Shown here: positions 1-8,687 of the stretch, piece after piece
Numbering within the stretch: position 1 is the stretch's first letter
How the letters are laid out: each line of letters starts with the position of its first letter
Assembly (NCBI RefSeq): GCF_002266435.3
Contig: NZ_CP029426.2
Location: 3,502,001-3,566,000, forward strand
Source: Bradyrhizobium amphicarpaeae
GTDB taxonomy: Bacteria; Pseudomonadota; Alphaproteobacteria; Rhizobiales; Xanthobacteraceae
Direction: 5' to 3'
DNA: 64,000 nucleotides
The notes under the pieces: generated by a model
Database searches by the model: none
Told to the model about the DNA's origin: nothing
The model's input: the letters and a program-made list of their open reading frames with translations, nothing else
Position numbers and translations under genes: made by a program

Positions 1-243
1 CTGCGCGCCAAGGGCGGTGCCTTCGATGCGGTGCTGACGATGTATCACGACCAGGGCCAGATCGCGATGAAGCTGATGGGCTTCGATCGCGGCGTCACCT
101 TGCTCGGCGGCTTCCCGTTCCCGATCTGCACGCCCGCGCACGGCACCGCCTACGACATCGCGGGACAGGGCATCGCCTCGATCGGCGCCAGCCGTGCGGC
201 GGTGTTGCTCGCGGCGGAGATGGCGGCTCACCGCGCCGTGTAA
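1..243 (+). CDS. pdxA: PdxA-family dehydrogenase, C-terminal part
   Basis: The last 80 codons of a gene whose start lies left of the window. The YHDQG motif, followed by a PFPICTPAHGTA stretch and a closing AGQGIAS segment, matches the C-terminal metal- and substrate-binding part of the PdxA family (4-hydroxythreonine-4-phosphate dehydrogenase, an NAD-dependent oxidative decarboxylase of vitamin B6 synthesis). Several PdxA paralogues act on other phosphorylated four-carbon acids, so the exact substrate cannot be fixed from this fragment. The family is certain, the physiological role is not. Confidence 0.8.
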   Translation: MRAKGGAFDAVLTMYHDQGQIAMKLMGFDRGVTLLGGFPFPICTPAHGTAYDIAGQGIASIGASRAAVLLAAEMAAHRAV

Positions 244-299
244 TCCTTCCGGGCTATCGCCTATGGGCGGCGCCGGCTCATTGACGCCGTGGCTTGGAC

Positions 300-1043
300 T
301 CAGTGGCTCGCGAGCCATGTTGCCAGCGGCGTCGACCCGAGGCGCGCCTCGCCCAGCGGGTTCAGCGACGTGTCGTCAATGGGGCCGCCGTAATATGCCG
401 CCTTGGGGTCGCCGGTCACCGGACGGGTGTCGCCCGACGCCTTCAGGCGGCGTGCGATGAATTCGTTGAAGGGAGCCTTCTCGGGACCTGCGATGTCGAT
501 CGTGCCGTTGAGCGGCTTGCCTGTCGCGACCTCCGCGAGGCGAAAGGCGACGTCGTCGGCGGCGATCGGCTGAAACAAGGCCGAGGGAACGACGATCCTG
601 CCGTCAACTGCCCCCATGTCGGCAATGGCGGCGAGGAATTCGAAGAACTGGGTGGCGCGCACGATCGAGTAGGGGACCGGGGAAGACTTGATGATCGTCT
701 CCTGGGCGAGCTTGGCACGGAAATAGGCGTTGTCAGGCGACCGTTCGGTCCCGACAATCGACAGCGCCACGTGATGCTTCACGGCGGCGGCGGCCTCTGC
801 CGCGACCATATTCCTGCTCGACCGCTCGAAGAACTCGAGCACGGCGGCGGGCTCCCAGGACGGCGCATTGGCGACGTCGACGACGACATCCGCGCCTGCC
901 AGCGCCGCGGCGAGGCCTTCGCCGGTCACGGCATTGACGCCCGATTTCGGTGAAGCCGCCACGGCCTCGTGGCCTTGCTGCCTGAGCCGCGCCACCAGCT
1001 TGGATCCGATCAACCCGGTTCCGCCAATCACGACAATCTTCAT
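300..1043 (-). CDS. NAD(P)-binding epimerase/NmrA-type SDR protein
   Basis: A 247-residue atypical short-chain dehydrogenase. It begins MKIVVIGGTGLIGSKL, the Rossmann GGTGxIG dinucleotide-binding loop, and has an NmrA/YwnB-like body with an IVRATQFFEF segment where substrate pockets lie in this family. No classical YxxxK pair is obvious, so it may be a redox sensor or a quinone/NADPH-binding oxidoreductase rather than a true epimerase. The start at 1043 is chosen because AAGGAGA lies six bases upstream; a longer start six codons earlier would include that ribosome site. It converges with the PdxA-like gene. Confidence 0.8.
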   Translation of the reverse strand: MKIVVIGGTGLIGSKLVARLRQQGHEAVAASPKSGVNAVTGEGLAAALAGADVVVDVANAPSWEPAAVLEFFERSSRNMVAAEAAAAVKHHVALSIVGTERSPDNAYFRAKLAQETIIKSSPVPYSIVRATQFFEFLAAIADMGAVDGRIVVPSALFQPIAADDVAFRLAEVATGKPLNGTIDIAGPEKAPFNEFIARRLKASGDTRPVTGDPKAAYYGGPIDDTSLNPLGEARLGSTPLATWLASH

Positions 1044-1396
1044 GACCTGTCTCCTTGGCATGTGACGAGCGCGAGGTGCCGGTGCGGGTTGGCGCTCACG
1101 CCGGTGAACGTGATGCGAAGCGACTCTACTCGATCAATGAGGCGGGCTCTTGCCTGTAACGGGCGCGGCTTGCTGGAAAATGCTTCAGAAGCCGGGGTGC
1201 GATTTCACAAAGCCGCTAGGGGGCATTCCTCGTGCCGCAACACACTCTGCGATGATCGCAGATTGCCAGTGTTTTGCCCGTCGTGTCAAAACTTCGGGCG
1301 AGGGGGGCCAAAGGTTGGACTGAAAAGGCCAATGAAAACAACCCTCCGGCTACTGTGCATGGGGTTGTTTTCGCGTTTTTAGCCAGGCCTGCCGCT
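1044..1396. other. intergenic stretch with one repeat copy
   Basis: About 350 bases with no convincing gene. The left part should hold the promoter and ribosome site of the NAD(P)-binding protein. The right end, 1347-1380, is one copy of a 34-base repeat that recurs in inverted orientation at 26220-26253. Nothing else is recognised. Confidence 0.5.
1347..1380 (+). repeat. 34-base dispersed repeat, copy A
   Basis: This segment contains TGCATGGGGTTGTTTTCGCG and is identical over 34 bases to the reverse complement of 26220-26253. It lies 16 bases past the stop codon of the chemoreceptor gene. It ends in a T run on the plus strand but has no clear stem, so it does not look like a simple terminator. 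Confidence 0.75.
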
Positions 1397-2473
1397 TTAC
1401 GCCCCGCAGGCGATCACACCGTACCAGCCGAGCCCGCGATAGGTCTCATAGCCCGGCGTCGCGTGGAAGGCGATCAATGCCCCCGTGCGGTCGTGATAGA
1501 AGCCGGAGGCCTGGCCGTTCAGCGAGATCGAGATACGCTCGCTGAGGATGCCCTGGCCGTCCGACGCCGCGATCACGCGGAAATTCGAATCGACCAGCAG
1601 CACGCGTGCCTTGTCGCTGTCGCCGACGCGCACGCCCTGGACGATGGCGCGGGCCTGCGGCTCCCAGTCGAAATGGATGGCGAGCACGCCGATCGGGGCG
1701 CCATTGGCCTGGCCGCCGGCCCGGACGCTGGCGCAATAGGTCGCAACCTGCGCGTTGCCGAGCAGCGGCTGGTTCTCGACGTCGCCGGCAACGTAGTCGT
1801 CACCCGACCGCAAGCCCTTTGCCTCGCGAAACCATTTGGTATGGGCGACGTTCTGGCCGACAGCGCGGAAGCGGTCGGCGCGGCCGTTGGCGATGACGTT
1901 GCCGTCGAGGTCGCAGAGCCAGAGGTCGAGATAAACGGTGTAGGCCCCGAGGATGACGCCCAGGCGCTGCGAGGCGTGGGAAACGGCCGCAGCGCCGGGT
2001 GAGGCGGCGCAATCGACCACCGCGGAATCGGTCGCCCACCAGCGCACGTCGCAGGTGCGTTCATAAAGGTTGCGGTCGATCAGCTCGATCGCGTTCAGCG
2101 ACAGGTCCATCATGCGCTCGCCGCGCGAACGCCGGCTCATGCGTTCGATCGAGGAGACGAGATCGCCCGTGCGCTTCGTCAACTGGCTTTCGAGCTCGCG
2201 GGCGATGGTCTCGACCTGCTGGCCGACGCCGCGCACCTCCTGGGCCACCACCGCAAAGCCCGCGCCTTGCGCGCCGGCGCGCGAGCTTTCGATCAGCGCG
2301 TTCAGCGCCAGCATCTTCATCTGGTTGGTGATCTGCTGGATCGACTTGGTCTTGTCGACCGCGATCTGGTTGACCTCCGCGGTCAGGCGGTTGATCAGCG
2401 CGGAAATGTCGGAATCATCGTCAGCGGGTTCGGTGGCGATCGGCTTGGCCTTCAGACCCAGCGCAGCAGACAT
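1397..2473 (-). CDS. soluble methyl-accepting chemotaxis protein with C-terminal sensor domain
   Basis: A 358-residue protein with no membrane segment. Residues about 20-95 contain the chemoreceptor hairpin tip (LALNALIESSRAG followed by GFAVVAQEVR), which in receptors contacts CheA and CheW. The remaining 250 residues look like a Cache/PAS-type sensing fold (DLDGNVIANGRADRF, then VLLVDSNFRVIAASDG). The order is the reverse of a classical receptor: signalling module first, sensor last. The signalling part is short. The start at 2473 follows AAGGGAAG; an in-frame start 19 codons upstream has no such site. A role in sensing a cytoplasmic signal is inferred. Confidence 0.85.
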   Translation of the reverse strand: MSAALGLKAKPIATEPADDDSDISALINRLTAEVNQIAVDKTKSIQQITNQMKMLALNALIESSRAGAQGAGFAVVAQEVRGVGQQVETIARELESQLTKRTGDLVSSIERMSRRSRGERMMDLSLNAIELIDRNLYERTCDVRWWATDSAVVDCAASPGAAAVSHASQRLGVILGAYTVYLDLWLCDLDGNVIANGRADRFRAVGQNVAHTKWFREAKGLRSGDDYVAGDVENQPLLGNAQVATYCASVRAGGQANGAPIGVLAIHFDWEPQARAIVQGVRVGDSDKARVLLVDSNFRVIAASDGQGILSERISISLNGQASGFYHDRTGALIAFHATPGYETYRGLGWYGVIACGA

Positions 2474-2750
2474 CGGGAACTTCCCTTGGCAATGAGGTCT
2501 GATCTGCAACGAACCCGGACAATCGCTCACAGATCGAATACGATTCTTTTTCGAAGATTCCGCCTAACGCCCGCTTAATTTGCTGCTCGCCGGAATGCCC
2601 AAATGATAGTCAGTCGGCGCAGCAGATCGGCAATCCACCGCTTTGTGCGGCGCAGAGATTGCAAATCCCGGAGGATTCCGGGTCAATCGTCCTGCAAGCC
2701 GGACCGACGCGATACCGTCGATTGCGGGTTCCTCAAACCAACTGTAACCC

Positions 2751-4592
2751 ATGACGCCGCCTGCAACCGCCTTGCCCGTCGAAGCGCCCCAGGCGTTTCT
2801 CGGCGTCGCGCGCTCGTTGACCGACAAGCTCTGGCGCGACCGGCTGGATGCCCGCGGGGCGGCCCAGGCGCTCGCTATCGTGCAGCGGCACCAGCTCCCC
2901 GAACTGCTGGCCCGGGTGCTGGCCGGCCGCGGCGTCGACATCGACGCGGTGCCCGACTTTCTCGATCCGACCATCCGCAAGCTCATGCCGGACCCCTTTA
3001 CCGTGACGGGAATGGAGGCCGCGGCGAAGCGGATCGCGGATGCCGCGGTGAAGGGCGAAAAGGTCGCCATCTTCGGCGACTACGACGTCGACGGCGCGAC
3101 CTCGGCGGCGCTGCTCACCTGGCACCTGCGCCATTGCGGGCTCGACCCGCTGATCCACATCCCCGACCGCATCTTCGAGGGCTATGGCCCTAATGTGGAA
3201 GCCGTTCGCGGGCTGGCGGCCAAGGGCGCCACGCTGCTGGTCACCGTCGATTGCGGCACCACCAGCATCGAGCCGCTCGCTGAAGCAAAACGGCTCGGCA
3301 TGTCCGTGGTCGTGATCGACCATCACCAGGCCGGTACGGAGCTCCCGGAGGTCGACGCGCTGGTCAATCCGAACCGGCTCGACGATCTTTCCGGCCTCGG
3401 TCATCTCGCCGCGGTCGGTCTCGTGCTGGTGACGCTGGTTGCGGTCAATCGCGAGCTGCGCCAGCGCGGTTTCTGGAATGCGGAAATGCCCGAACCGGAT
3501 CTGCTCGGCATGCTGCACCACGTCGCGCTCGGGACGGTTGCCGACGTCGCCCCCCTGATCGGTCTCAACCGCGCTTTCGTCGCCAAGGGGCTGATCGCGA
3601 TGCGGCGGCGCGACCATGTCGGCCATACCGCGCTGATGGATGTGGCGCGGCTCAACGGGCCGCCGGAGGCCTGGCATCTCGGCTTCATGCTGGGGCCGCG
3701 CATCAATGCGGGCGGCCGCATCGGCCGCGCGGATCTCGGCGTGCGGTTGCTGCTTGAAGGCGACAGCGTCGAGGCCGCGCGGATCGCCGCCGAGCTCGAC
3801 CGTCTCAACAGCGAGCGGCGCGTCATCGAGCAGGCGGCCGAAGCGCAAGCCGAAGCCGAGGCGTTGGCCTCGATCGGGCTGGAGGACAAGCTCAGCGTCA
3901 TCGTCACGGCGTCCGAAGGCTGGCACCCCGGCGTCGTCGGCCTCGTTGCCTCCCGCCTGAAGGAAAAGTTTTCGCGACCCGCTTTCGCCATTGCGCTCGA
4001 GCCCGGCGGCATTGGCACCGGATCGGGGCGCTCGATCGCAGGCGTCGATATCGGCAAGGCCGTGCGGCAGGCGGTCACTGACGGCATTCTGCTGAAAGGC
4101 GGCGGCCACGCGATGGCCGCGGGCGTGACGTTGCGGAAGGAGAAGCTCGCCGAATTTCGCGCCTATCTCGAGAACGCGCTGGCGCGGGACGTCGCCGAGG
4201 CGCGCCACGTCAACGAGCTCTACATCGACGGCGCGGTCTCCGCGCGCGCCGTGACGACGGAGCTTGCGGCGACGCTGAACCGCGCCGGTCCGTTCGGCAG
4301 CGGCAATCCGGAAGCCGTGCTGGCGCTGCCGGCACACCAGCTCGTGTTTGCCGACGAAGTCGGGCAGGCGCATCTGCGCCTGCGCTTCAAGTCGGGCGAT
4401 GGCGCCATCGTCAACGGCATCGCGTTCCGCTCGGTCGGCCAGAAGCTCGGCAACGCGCTGCTGGCCAATCGCGGCCAGCAACTGCATGTCGCCGGCTCGC
4501 TCTCGGTCGATCGCTACCAGGGCGCCGAGCGGGTGCAATTCCGCGTCATCGACGTCGCGCTACCGGACCAGGGGCCATCCGTGATTAGATAG
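2751..4592 (+). CDS. recJ: single-stranded-DNA-specific exonuclease RecJ
   Basis: A 613-residue 5'-to-3' single-strand exonuclease of the DHH superfamily, acting in recombination, mismatch repair and replication-fork processing in the cytoplasm. The N-terminal half carries the metal-binding motifs FGDYDVDGATSAA (near residue 107) and VVIDHHQ (near residue 190). The GGGHAMAAG motif of the DHHA1 domain follows near residue 450, and the C-terminal OB-like region closes the protein. Length fits the family. It stands as a single gene with its own upstream region. Confidence 0.97.
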   Translation: MTPPATALPVEAPQAFLGVARSLTDKLWRDRLDARGAAQALAIVQRHQLPELLARVLAGRGVDIDAVPDFLDPTIRKLMPDPFTVTGMEAAAKRIADAAVKGEKVAIFGDYDVDGATSAALLTWHLRHCGLDPLIHIPDRIFEGYGPNVEAVRGLAAKGATLLVTVDCGTTSIEPLAEAKRLGMSVVVIDHHQAGTELPEVDALVNPNRLDDLSGLGHLAAVGLVLVTLVAVNRELRQRGFWNAEMPEPDLLGMLHHVALGTVADVAPLIGLNRAFVAKGLIAMRRRDHVGHTALMDVARLNGPPEAWHLGFMLGPRINAGGRIGRADLGVRLLLEGDSVEAARIAAELDRLNSERRVIEQAAEAQAEAEALASIGLEDKLSVIVTASEGWHPGVVGLVASRLKEKFSRPAFAIALEPGGIGTGSGRSIAGVDIGKAVRQAVTDGILLKGGGHAMAAGVTLRKEKLAEFRAYLENALARDVAEARHVNELYIDGAVSARAVTTELAATLNRAGPFGSGNPEAVLALPAHQLVFADEVGQAHLRLRFKSGDGAIVNGIAFRSVGQKLGNALLANRGQQLHVAGSLSVDRYQGAERVQFRVIDVALPDQGPSVIR

Positions 4593-4683
4593 AGCAGGAT
4601 CCGACGCGACAAACGCGGAACGCGTTTGCGCGGAGATCATGCGCAAAAATAAGATCGCTCAAACAACAAAAAAGGGAGTGAAC

Positions 4684-5493
4684 ATGGCAGGGCAGGTTGA
4701 GGGCAAGGTCGCGCTGGTGACCGGCGGCGCCTCGGGTATCGGCGAGGCCATCGTCGAGCTGTTCGCCCGCGAAGGCGCGACTGTCGTCATCACCGACATC
4801 GATGAGCTGCGCGGGCCCGAGCTCGCCAAGCGCGTGACAAAAGCAGGCGGCAAGGCGATCTTCCTGGAGCAGGACGTCACCAGCGAAGAGCGCTGGAGCG
4901 AAATCGTCGGCGAAATCGCCAGGCGCTATGGCCGGCTCGATATCATGGTTTCCAATGCCGGCATCGGCATCGCCGTGCCCTCGATCACCGACATGACGCT
5001 CGCCGACTGGCGCAAGCAGAACGCCATCAATCTCGACGGCGTGTTTCTCTCGGTCAAGCATTGCCTGCCGCTGATGCGCAAGCATGGCGGCGGTTCGATC
5101 GTGATGATGTCCTCGCTCGCGGGCCTGCGCGGCGCGCCGGGCTTGTCGGCCTATTCGGCGACCAAGGGCGGCGTGCGGCTGTTCGCCAAGTCGATCGCGA
5201 TGGAATGCGCGGCGGCCGGCGACGGCATCCGGGTCAATTCCGTGCATCCCGGCATCATCGACACGCCGATCTGGGGCAAGATCCCGACGGGTGCGACCGG
5301 CGCCGGCCAGAACGCGCCGATTGATCCCGAGGAGCGCGCCAAGGTCGCAACCCCGCTCGGTCGCGCCGGGCAGGCGGCCGAGATCGCTTCCGGCGTGCTG
5401 TATCTGGCCTCCGACGCCTCGCGCTATGTCACGGGCAGCGAGCTCGTCATCGACGGCGGCATGAACGCCGGCGGCGTGCCGCGGCGGGCCTGA
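4684..5493 (+). CDS. SDR-family oxidoreductase
   Basis: A classical short-chain dehydrogenase of 269 residues. It has TGGASGIG at the N-terminus for NAD(P) binding, NAGIG in the middle, a catalytic serine in MMSSLAG and YSATKGG holding the Tyr/Lys pair. The C-terminus SELVIDGGMNAG is typical of 3-oxoacyl-ACP reductase-like or polyol dehydrogenases. The start at 4684 follows AAAGGGAG; an ATG 15 codons upstream is in frame but lacks a ribosome site. The aldolase gene follows about 100 bases later, so the pair may act on the same sugar or hydroxy-acid route, which is inferred only from proximity. Confidence 0.92.
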   Translation: MAGQVEGKVALVTGGASGIGEAIVELFAREGATVVITDIDELRGPELAKRVTKAGGKAIFLEQDVTSEERWSEIVGEIARRYGRLDIMVSNAGIGIAVPSITDMTLADWRKQNAINLDGVFLSVKHCLPLMRKHGGGSIVMMSSLAGLRGAPGLSAYSATKGGVRLFAKSIAMECAAAGDGIRVNSVHPGIIDTPIWGKIPTGATGAGQNAPIDPEERAKVATPLGRAGQAAEIASGVLYLASDASRYVTGSELVIDGGMNAGGVPRRA

Positions 5494-5589
5494 GCCGCGC
5501 AGGGCAGGGCGGCACGCGCAGGGGCTGACGCGCAGGCGCAGCCCCTGTACAAGGCGGACAGCTTTCGACTGACAGAGGTGTCCTTCGCC

Positions 5590-6387
5590 ATGGCGCACAG
5601 CCTTCACGCTTCCTCACCCGCGCCCGGCCCATTCCGTTCGAACCGGCCGGACCTCGCCACCGATGCGATCCGCACCGCGCGCGAGGATCTTGCCGCCTGT
5701 TTCCGTATGGCGGCGCGCAACGGTTTTGAGGAAGGCATCTGCAACCACTTCTCGGCTGTCGTGCCCGGCCATGACGATCTGTTTCTCGTCAATCCCTATG
5801 GCTATGCCTTTCGCGAGATCACGGCCTCAAGGCTCTTGATCTGCGATTTCCACGGCAACGTGCTCGACGGCGAAGGCGTACCGGAGGCAACCGCCTTCTA
5901 CATCCACGCCGAGATGCACAGGTTGCTGCCGCGGGCCAAGGTCGCGTTCCACACGCACATGCCTTACGCGACGGCGCTGTCGATGACCGAAGGCGAGCCC
6001 TTGATCTGGGCCGGCCAGACTGCGCTGAAATTCTACGGCCGCACCGCTGTCGACCGCGACTACAACGGCCTCGCGCTCGACAACCGCGAGGGCGCGCGGA
6101 TCGCCTCGGCCGTGGGGGATGCCGATATCGTCTTCATGAAGCATCACGGCGTGATGGTACTGGCCCCGACCATCGCGGAAGCCTGGGACGATCTCTATTA
6201 TCTCGAGCGCGCCGCCGAGGTGCAGGTGCTGGCGATGTCGACGGGACGAAACGTGCTGCCGGTCGATCCCGCGATTGCGGCCGAGACCTACCGGCAGATG
6301 CGTGAGGGCGATTCCGAATCCGCCCGGCTGCATCTCGCCGCGATCCGCCGGCAGCTGGATGCGGAAGAGCCGCAGTACCGGCATTGA
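5590..6387 (+). CDS. class II aldolase/adducin family protein
   Basis: A 265-residue protein of the class II aldolase/adducin fold. The zinc-binding histidines are visible in AFHTHMPYAT and in KHHGVMVL, and an early NHFS motif (EGICNHFSAV) fits the phosphate or substrate loop. Related proteins are aldolases, epimerases and decarboxylases of sugar phosphates, and the substrate cannot be read from sequence. An in-frame GTG four codons upstream (5578) is an alternative start. It follows an SDR gene in the same direction. Confidence 0.9.
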   Translation: MAHSLHASSPAPGPFRSNRPDLATDAIRTAREDLAACFRMAARNGFEEGICNHFSAVVPGHDDLFLVNPYGYAFREITASRLLICDFHGNVLDGEGVPEATAFYIHAEMHRLLPRAKVAFHTHMPYATALSMTEGEPLIWAGQTALKFYGRTAVDRDYNGLALDNREGARIASAVGDADIVFMKHHGVMVLAPTIAEAWDDLYYLERAAEVQVLAMSTGRNVLPVDPAIAAETYRQMREGDSESARLHLAAIRRQLDAEEPQYRH

Positions 6388-6397
6388 CAACGGCCGC

Positions 6398-6478
6398 GTA
6401 GCCCGGATGGAGCGCAGCGTAATCCGGGGCTGCTACATGCGGAGGCAAGCGTCCCGGATTGCGCTCCACTCGGGCTAC
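6398..6478. repeat. REP-like palindromic element 1
   Basis: The left arm GTAGCCCGGATGGAGCGCA and the right arm, reading TGCGCTCCACTCGGGCTAC, are near-perfect inverted repeats around a 40-base centre, so the transcript would fold into a long imperfect hairpin. It sits between two convergent genes. The arms share the GTAGCCCGGATG(G)AGCGCAGCG core with the element at 27006-27079. Confidence 0.8.
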
Positions 6479-6490
6479 AAGCGCGAGCTA

Positions 6491-7720
6491 TCATCCGCCC
6501 TGCCGCAGCTTGGCCAGCACCTTCAGCCCGCCATAGCCATCCGCAGGCGCGATCCCCGCGCGCTGCTGGAAATCCTTGATCGCCTTCATGGTGTCGTTGC
6601 CGACGCGGCCGTCGGTGCCGCCGGTGTCGAAGCCGGCTTTGGTCAATCGCGTCTGCATCTCCTGCACCTCGGCGAGCGTCAGCGCTCGCTCGGAGCCGGG
6701 GAAGGGCTGGATGAAGGGCGGCCCGCCGAGGCAGCGATCGCCGAGATGGCAGATCGCCAGCGCATAGTTCATGGAAGGGTTGTAGCTCTTCACCGAGTAG
6801 AAATTCGGTCCTAGCAGGAATGTCGGTCCGCCCGCGACCGGCGTCCACATTTGCGCGGATGCGTTCGGCTGCGGGAAAGGCTGGCCGTCGGCGCGGGTGA
6901 CGCCGGAAGATGCCCAGGCCGCATAGGTGCGGCTGCCGCTGACATTGCCGGCCGCCCGCACTTCGTAGCCCCAATGCTCGCCGCGATGCCATTTGCCGCG
7001 ATTGACGAGATATTTCGCGGTAGAGCCCAGCGCGTCGTCGGGCTTGCCGAAGGGTGAGACCTTGCCGTCGCCGTCATAGTCGATACCGACATTGAGCCAG
7101 ACTTCCGGCATCCATTGCGAATGGCCCATCGCGCCGGCCCAGGATCCCTGCATCTGCTCCGGCGTGCTCCAGCCCTTGTCGACGATGCGCAGCGCGTTGA
7201 TCAGCTCGGTCTCCCAATAGGCCTTGCGGCGCGGCTCGTTCCAGGCGAGCGCGGCGAGTGAGGGAAACACCGGCGTCATGTGGTTCTGTTGCACCAGGGG
7301 ATCGCCATAGGCGGACTCGACGCCCCACAGCGCCAGCAGCGTGCCGCGTTCGACACCGAAATCCCGCTCGATGCGCGCCAGCAGCGCCTCGTTGTTCTTC
7401 AGCGCGATCTTGCCGTTGATGATGCGCCAGTCGGAGACGCGGCGGTTGATGTATTGCCAGACCTGTTCGTGGAATTCGGGCTGGCTGCGCATCTGCTTGA
7501 ACACGCTCATGTCGGGCTCGACCCGTGCCATCGCGCGCTGCCAGGTCGCGGCCGAGATGCCCTTGGCCATAGCCCGTGCGCGAAAACTCTCGCGCCATTC
7601 GTCGAAGCCTGGAGGCGCGGCGAGTACGCCTGCGGGTGTCGCGAGGACAGTGCCTGCGCCGAGCATCGACTTCAGCAATGTGCGGCGGGTGTGATGGGCC
7701 GAGGAATCAGCTTGTTTCAT
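6491..7720 (-). CDS. lytic murein transglycosylase with peptidoglycan-binding domain
   Basis: A 409-residue MltB-type (SLT-family) lytic transglycosylase that cleaves glycan strands of peptidoglycan in the periplasm. The N-terminus has a twin-arginine-like signal (RRTLLKSM, a hydrophobic stretch, then an alanine-rich cleavage site near residue 34). The catalytic glutamate is in LWGVESAYGDP near residue 135. The GAMGHSQWMPEVW segment and the KSYNPSMNYA segment are family hallmarks. A C-terminal PG_binding_1 domain (about residues 345-405, with TGGTDGRVGNDT) anchors it to the wall. Confidence 0.95.
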   Translation of the reverse strand: MKQADSSAHHTRRTLLKSMLGAGTVLATPAGVLAAPPGFDEWRESFRARAMAKGISAATWQRAMARVEPDMSVFKQMRSQPEFHEQVWQYINRRVSDWRIINGKIALKNNEALLARIERDFGVERGTLLALWGVESAYGDPLVQQNHMTPVFPSLAALAWNEPRRKAYWETELINALRIVDKGWSTPEQMQGSWAGAMGHSQWMPEVWLNVGIDYDGDGKVSPFGKPDDALGSTAKYLVNRGKWHRGEHWGYEVRAAGNVSGSRTYAAWASSGVTRADGQPFPQPNASAQMWTPVAGGPTFLLGPNFYSVKSYNPSMNYALAICHLGDRCLGGPPFIQPFPGSERALTLAEVQEMQTRLTKAGFDTGGTDGRVGNDTMKAIKDFQQRAGIAPADGYGGLKVLAKLRQGG

Positions 7721-7844
7721 GGATCCAGTCTAGCGGGAAACATGGCCGCTGTGAGCCGGTTCCGGGGACGCCGGAAGAGGCCGTGCATGCGGAACAAAGT
7801 GTCGCAGTCCCGCATTCTCTCCCCACGACAACGAGGAGGACAAG

Positions 7845-8099
7845 ATGAGGAAATATCTGTTTGCTGCCGCCATGGTGACCGCCATCGCGGCTCCGGCGTT
7901 CGCCGATGAAGTTGGTGTTCACGTTGGCCCGGTCGGTGCCGGCGTCACCGTTGGCCAGTCGCCGGACTATCGCGTCCGCGAGCGTGACCGCACCACGGTC
8001 ATCCGGGAACGCGAGCCGTCGAGCCGCACCACCGTGATCAAGAAGGAAGATGCGTACGGCAATCGCAGCAAGACCGTGATCCATCACGACAACGACTGA
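7845..8099 (+). CDS. small secreted hypothetical protein
   Basis: An 84-residue protein with a clear Sec signal peptide (MRKYLFAAAMVTAIAAPAFA, cleaved before DEVG). A short glycine/valine stretch and a highly charged tail rich in Arg, Thr and Asp follow (RERDRTTVIRERE). GAGGAGGACAAG lies just before the ATG. Probably periplasmic. No function is recognised. Small basic secreted proteins of this style are common in Bradyrhizobium. Confidence 0.75.
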   Translation: MRKYLFAAAMVTAIAAPAFADEVGVHVGPVGAGVTVGQSPDYRVRERDRTTVIREREPSSRTTVIKKEDAYGNRSKTVIHHDND

Positions 8100-8158
8100 C
8101 GGGAATTGGCCCCGGCCTGAGCGCCGGGGCCAATCATTCGTCGAGAATTCGGGGTGGA

Positions 8159-8410
8159 ATGAAGATACGCGCGCATGCGGAAAGCCACGTCGTCGAACTC
8201 GACGACGGATCGCAATGGCAGATCTTTCCCGGCGATCTCGCGACCACGCTGAGCTGGCAGCCCGAGACTGATCTGCACCTGGAGCCAAGTGGCGACCGGG
8301 TGAGTTCGCATGTGCTGGTGAATACCACCGACAACAGCCGCGTCCGGGTGATCGCGGCGGACGGGACCTGGGTCGATGGTGAGGTTAAGAATGTGTTGAA
8401 GGACGGTTAG
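8159..8410 (+). CDS. conserved hypothetical protein
   Basis: An 83-residue soluble protein, rich in beta-strand-type residues (VVELDDGSQWQIFPGDLATT), with no signal peptide or membrane segment. The translation is compact and shows coding character. It follows the secreted 84-residue gene by about 60 bases, but a hairpin-like GGCCCCGGCC..GGCCGGGGCC region lies between them, so they may be separate transcripts. Function is unknown. Confidence 0.65.
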   Translation: MKIRAHAESHVVELDDGSQWQIFPGDLATTLSWQPETDLHLEPSGDRVSSHVLVNTTDNSRVRVIAADGTWVDGEVKNVLKDG

Positions 8411-8494
8411 CCGGCTCCCGCGCTTTCCGGATATCCCTGACTTTTAGGCCTGTCGTTTTACGGTCGGTTCGTCTCCGTCTGCGCAAGATGCGGT

Positions 8495-8680
8495 ATGCGG
8501 GAGCTTTTCGACCTCATCCGTGCCAATCCCTGGCCCTTCGGCGCCGGGCTTCTCGTCGTCGTCCTGATGATCATCGCCGAGAATTTTGGCCGCGGCATCC
8601 AGGGCGTCGATGCCGGAGGAGGCGGCGATTTCTTGGATGCAGCCGGCTGTGACGGCGGCGACGGGGGAGGCGGCGACTGA
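8495..8680 (+). CDS. small membrane protein, glycine-rich tail
   Basis: A 61-residue protein with one membrane segment (FGAGLLVVVLMIIAEN, residues 15-30) and a tail made almost entirely of Gly, Asp and Ala. The ribosome site is weak. It converges with the MarR gene seven bases away. Function is unknown, and the glycine-rich tail makes coding assignment less certain than for its neighbours. Confidence 0.5.
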   Translation: MRELFDLIRANPWPFGAGLLVVVLMIIAENFGRGIQGVDAGGGGDFLDAAGCDGGDGGGGD

Positions 8681-8687
8681 TCCTCGC

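Noticed and set aside
2733..4538. 601-codon open frame on the minus strand opposite recJ
   Set aside because: Charged, low-complexity translation typical of the antisense of a GC-rich gene; recJ motifs fill the plus strand.
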